Part shown: positions 6,629 through 8,082 of the stretch, piece by piece
How the letters are laid out: each line of letters starts with the position of its first letter
Position numbering within the stretch: position 1 is the stretch's first letter
Assembly: GCA_003456055.1 (NCBI GenBank)
Contig: DMPG01000343.1
Span: 208-8,289 of the forward strand
DNA: 8,082 nt
DNA from: Bacteroidota bacterium
GTDB taxonomy: Bacteria; Bacteroidota; Ignavibacteria; UBA10030; UBA8401
Reading direction: 5' to 3'
Notes under the pieces: generated by a model
Told to the model about the DNA's origin: nothing
Databases searched by the model: none
What the model saw: only the letters and a program-made list of their open reading frames with translations
Program-made: the position numbers and the translations under genes

Positions 6629-7749
6629 TCGATTTTTTCTTTAAACCTCACAACGCTTGCTATTAAGATCGCAGCACCCATCCCAAAAAGCATTGTCGCT
6701 TCAAACCACAGATCGGATATCCCAACTCCTTTGAGAATAATTGAACGAATCACCGTCAAATAATATTTCATTGGGATGAGGTGTGCAATCCATTGTAAGA
6801 CTTCAGGCATATTCTCTACTGGAAAGACAAAACCTGATAAATACATCATTGGCTGCATTATAAAGAACATACCTATCATCATCGCTTGCTGCTGTGTTTT
6901 TGAAATTGTTGATACAAATAATCCAAGACCAAGAGATGTCATTAAGAAGAATCCGGTCAATACAAATAATAATATAACACTTCCACGTATCGGAATTGAA
7001 AAACCGAAAACCATCACCGTCATCGCTACCGAGACAACGATCAAACCAATAAGCGTGAACGGCACCAGCTTGCCTACGATCATTTCAATTGGACGAAGCG
7101 GCGTGACTAATAATTGTTCCAGTGTTCCTATTTCCTTCTCCTTCACAATTGCCATTGAGGTTAAATTCATTGTCGTGATCAAGAGAATAAGTACCAAAAC
7201 TCCCGGAACCATAAATTTTCTACTGATCAATGTCGGGTTGTACCATGCACGAGTTTCGGCATTGATTCCGCCGAGTTTCTTCATATCTCCGACCATATCA
7301 ACAAGAATATTTTGGGAAAATCGATTAATGATTTGCCCGGCATAGCTTGATGCAATTGCAGTCGAATTCCCTTCGCTGCCGTCGAATAATAATTGAATAT
7401 TAGCCGTTTCCTTTCGCACTATTTTGTTCCCAAACTTCGAAGGAATAACGATTGCCATTGTGACAGAACTATTATCCAGATATTGTTGAACATCCTTATA
7501 GTTTTCTGTGGAATATTCTAATGTAAAATATCCTGAGTTAACAAATAGTTCTGTTAATTTCCTGCTTTCGCTTGTTTTGTCTAGATCACAAAGGACAAAA
7601 GAAATGTTCTTTACATCAAGGGAAGCAGCAAATCCTAAAAATATCAATTGTAAAATTGGGGCAATAAAAATAATCGGCAGCAGTCTTTTGTCTTTGAAGA
7701 ACTGAGCAAATTCTTTTTCCACCAATGCTTTTAACCGCTTGATATTCAT
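6625..7749 (-). CDS. ABC-2 type transporter permease (YhhJ/YbhR-like)
   Basis: The 374-residue protein has the layout of ABC-2 export permeases of the YhhJ/YbhS/YbhR type. There is a cytoplasmic N-terminus rich in charged residues (LVEKEFAQFFKDKR), a first membrane helix at about 24-43, and a large extracytoplasmic domain at about 45-175. A cluster of five helices follows (about 178-200, 226-250, 256-282, 290-312 and 345-367). The segment EKEIGTLEQLLVTPLRP (204-220) between helices 2 and 3 is the conserved cytoplasmic element that faces the ATPase. The substrate is unknown; relatives export drugs, lipids or other hydrophobic compounds with an HlyD-type adaptor. Its ATG comes one base after the stop of a paralogous permease gene, so the two likely form a heterodimer made from one transcript. 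Its stop overlaps the convergent patatin stop. Confidence 0.93.
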   Translation of the reverse strand: MNIKRLKALVEKEFAQFFKDKRLLPIIFIAPILQLIFLGFAASLDVKNISFVLCDLDKTSESRKLTELFVNSGYFTLEYSTENYKDVQQYLDNSSVTMAIVIPSKFGNKIVRKETANIQLLFDGSEGNSTAIASSYAGQIINRFSQNILVDMVGDMKKLGGINAETRAWYNPTLISRKFMVPGVLVLILLITTMNLTSMAIVKEKEIGTLEQLLVTPLRPIEMIVGKLVPFTLIGLIVVSVAMTVMVFGFSIPIRGSVILLFVLTGFFLMTSLGLGLFVSTISKTQQQAMMIGMFFIMQPMMYLSGFVFPVENMPEVLQWIAHLIPMKYYLTVIRSIILKGVGISDLWFEATMLFGMGAAILIASVVRFKEKID

Positions 7750-7750
7750 G

Positions 7751-8082
7751 TTATACCGAATGATTCCTAAATCGTATAATGCTGATTGCCACTACAACCG
7801 TAACAAAGATTCCTAAATAAAGAATCTGATCCCAAAACGCTTCGATGCCGACTCCTTTTAACACTATTCCCCTCATTATGATAAGATAAAATTTTGCAGG
7901 AGTTATGTTTGAAAGTATTTGTAAAAACAATGGCATGCTCTTAATTGGGAACATAAATCCAGATAGAATCATTGTTGGCAGCATTGACACGAGCGTTGCA
8001 ATCTGAAAAGCTACCTGTTGACTATCCGAAATGGTCGAAACTAATAAACCCTGACCCAACGCAGCGAAGATAAATAATAACG
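7751..8082 (-). CDS. ABC-2 type transporter permease, C-terminal part (runs off the window)
   Basis: The reading frame stays open to the right edge, so only the last 109 codons are seen; the TTG at 8057-8059 is internal, not a start. The visible part covers the last three membrane helices and aligns without gaps to the C-terminus of the neighbouring permease. Shared stretches include LG.GL.VSTIS, LSGF.FP and LKGVGI, and 17 of 38 residues are identical over the segment from the FP motif to the Trp after LKGVGI. It is therefore a paralogous subunit, most likely the partner in a two-permease exporter. The start, the extracytoplasmic domain, the ATPase gene and any HlyD-like gene would be to the right. 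The stop (TAA) and the next ATG are one base apart. Confidence 0.9.
   Translation of the reverse strand, partial: LLFIFAALGQGLLVSTISDSQQVAFQIATLVSMLPTMILSGFMFPIKSMPLFLQILSNITPAKFYLIIMRGIVLKGVGIEAFWDQILYLGIFVTVVVAISIIRFRNHSV

Noticed and set aside
6618..6638. Nine-base direct repeat CGATTTTTT and the palindrome AATCGATT at the convergent stops
   Set aside because: The repeat lies within the last codons of both genes and the palindrome has no paired flanks, so it does not form a terminator hairpin.
6776..7345. Plus-strand frame of 189 codons
   Set aside because: It is entirely antisense to the clear ABC-2 permease gene and shows no family motif; its Ile/Thr/Lys-rich composition fits an opposite-strand shadow.
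8057..8059. TTG as the start of a short 102-residue protein
   Set aside because: The frame continues upstream to the window edge with hydrophobic sequence matching the paralogous permease, so the gene is truncated by the window and does not start here.

Overview
The window is AT-rich and densely packed. It reads as chromosomal DNA from a Gram-negative diderm. An outer-membrane β-barrel protein, a lipoprotein with a lipobox and nearly absent Shine-Dalgarno sites point to the Bacteroidota/Chlorobiota/Ignavibacteriota group. That placement is an inference from style and protein families, because no rRNA or marker gene is present. I see no insertion sequence, tRNA, CRISPR array or prophage gene.

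Left region (1-3344, minus strand): four tightly spaced genes read right to left. They are an RsmB-type 16S rRNA cytosine-C5 methyltransferase, a small TPR lipoprotein resembling BamD/YfiO, a DUF58 protein with a von Willebrand A-like fold, and a small class I SAM-dependent methyltransferase. Junctions are 9 bp, 0 bp and an 8-bp overlap, so they look like one translationally linked operon. A possible promoter of the Bacteroidota -33/-7 type lies about 50 bp upstream of rsmB.

Middle region (3345-3874): an intergenic stretch that probably holds one small minus-strand gene for a 73-residue protein with two membrane helices. It is followed 22 bp later by a perfect 12-bp hairpin with a U-rich tail on the same strand. 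The 161 bp between this small gene and the next gene form a divergent control region.

Right region (3875-8082): a large plus-strand gene encodes a secreted patatin-like phospholipase fused to POTRA-like repeats and an Omp85-type 16-stranded barrel (the PlpD/type Vd secretion architecture). It converges with a minus-strand pair of ABC-2 transporter permeases so tightly that the two stop codons overlap in the four bases TTAA. The two permeases are paralogues separated by one base. The upstream one runs off the right edge, and the ATPase and any membrane-fusion partner would lie beyond the window.

Nothing in the window is a clearly new system. The points most worth a second look are the three-POTRA patatin barrel protein, the small membrane protein with its own terminator, the DUF58 gene without MoxR/Bat neighbours, and the overlapping convergent stops.
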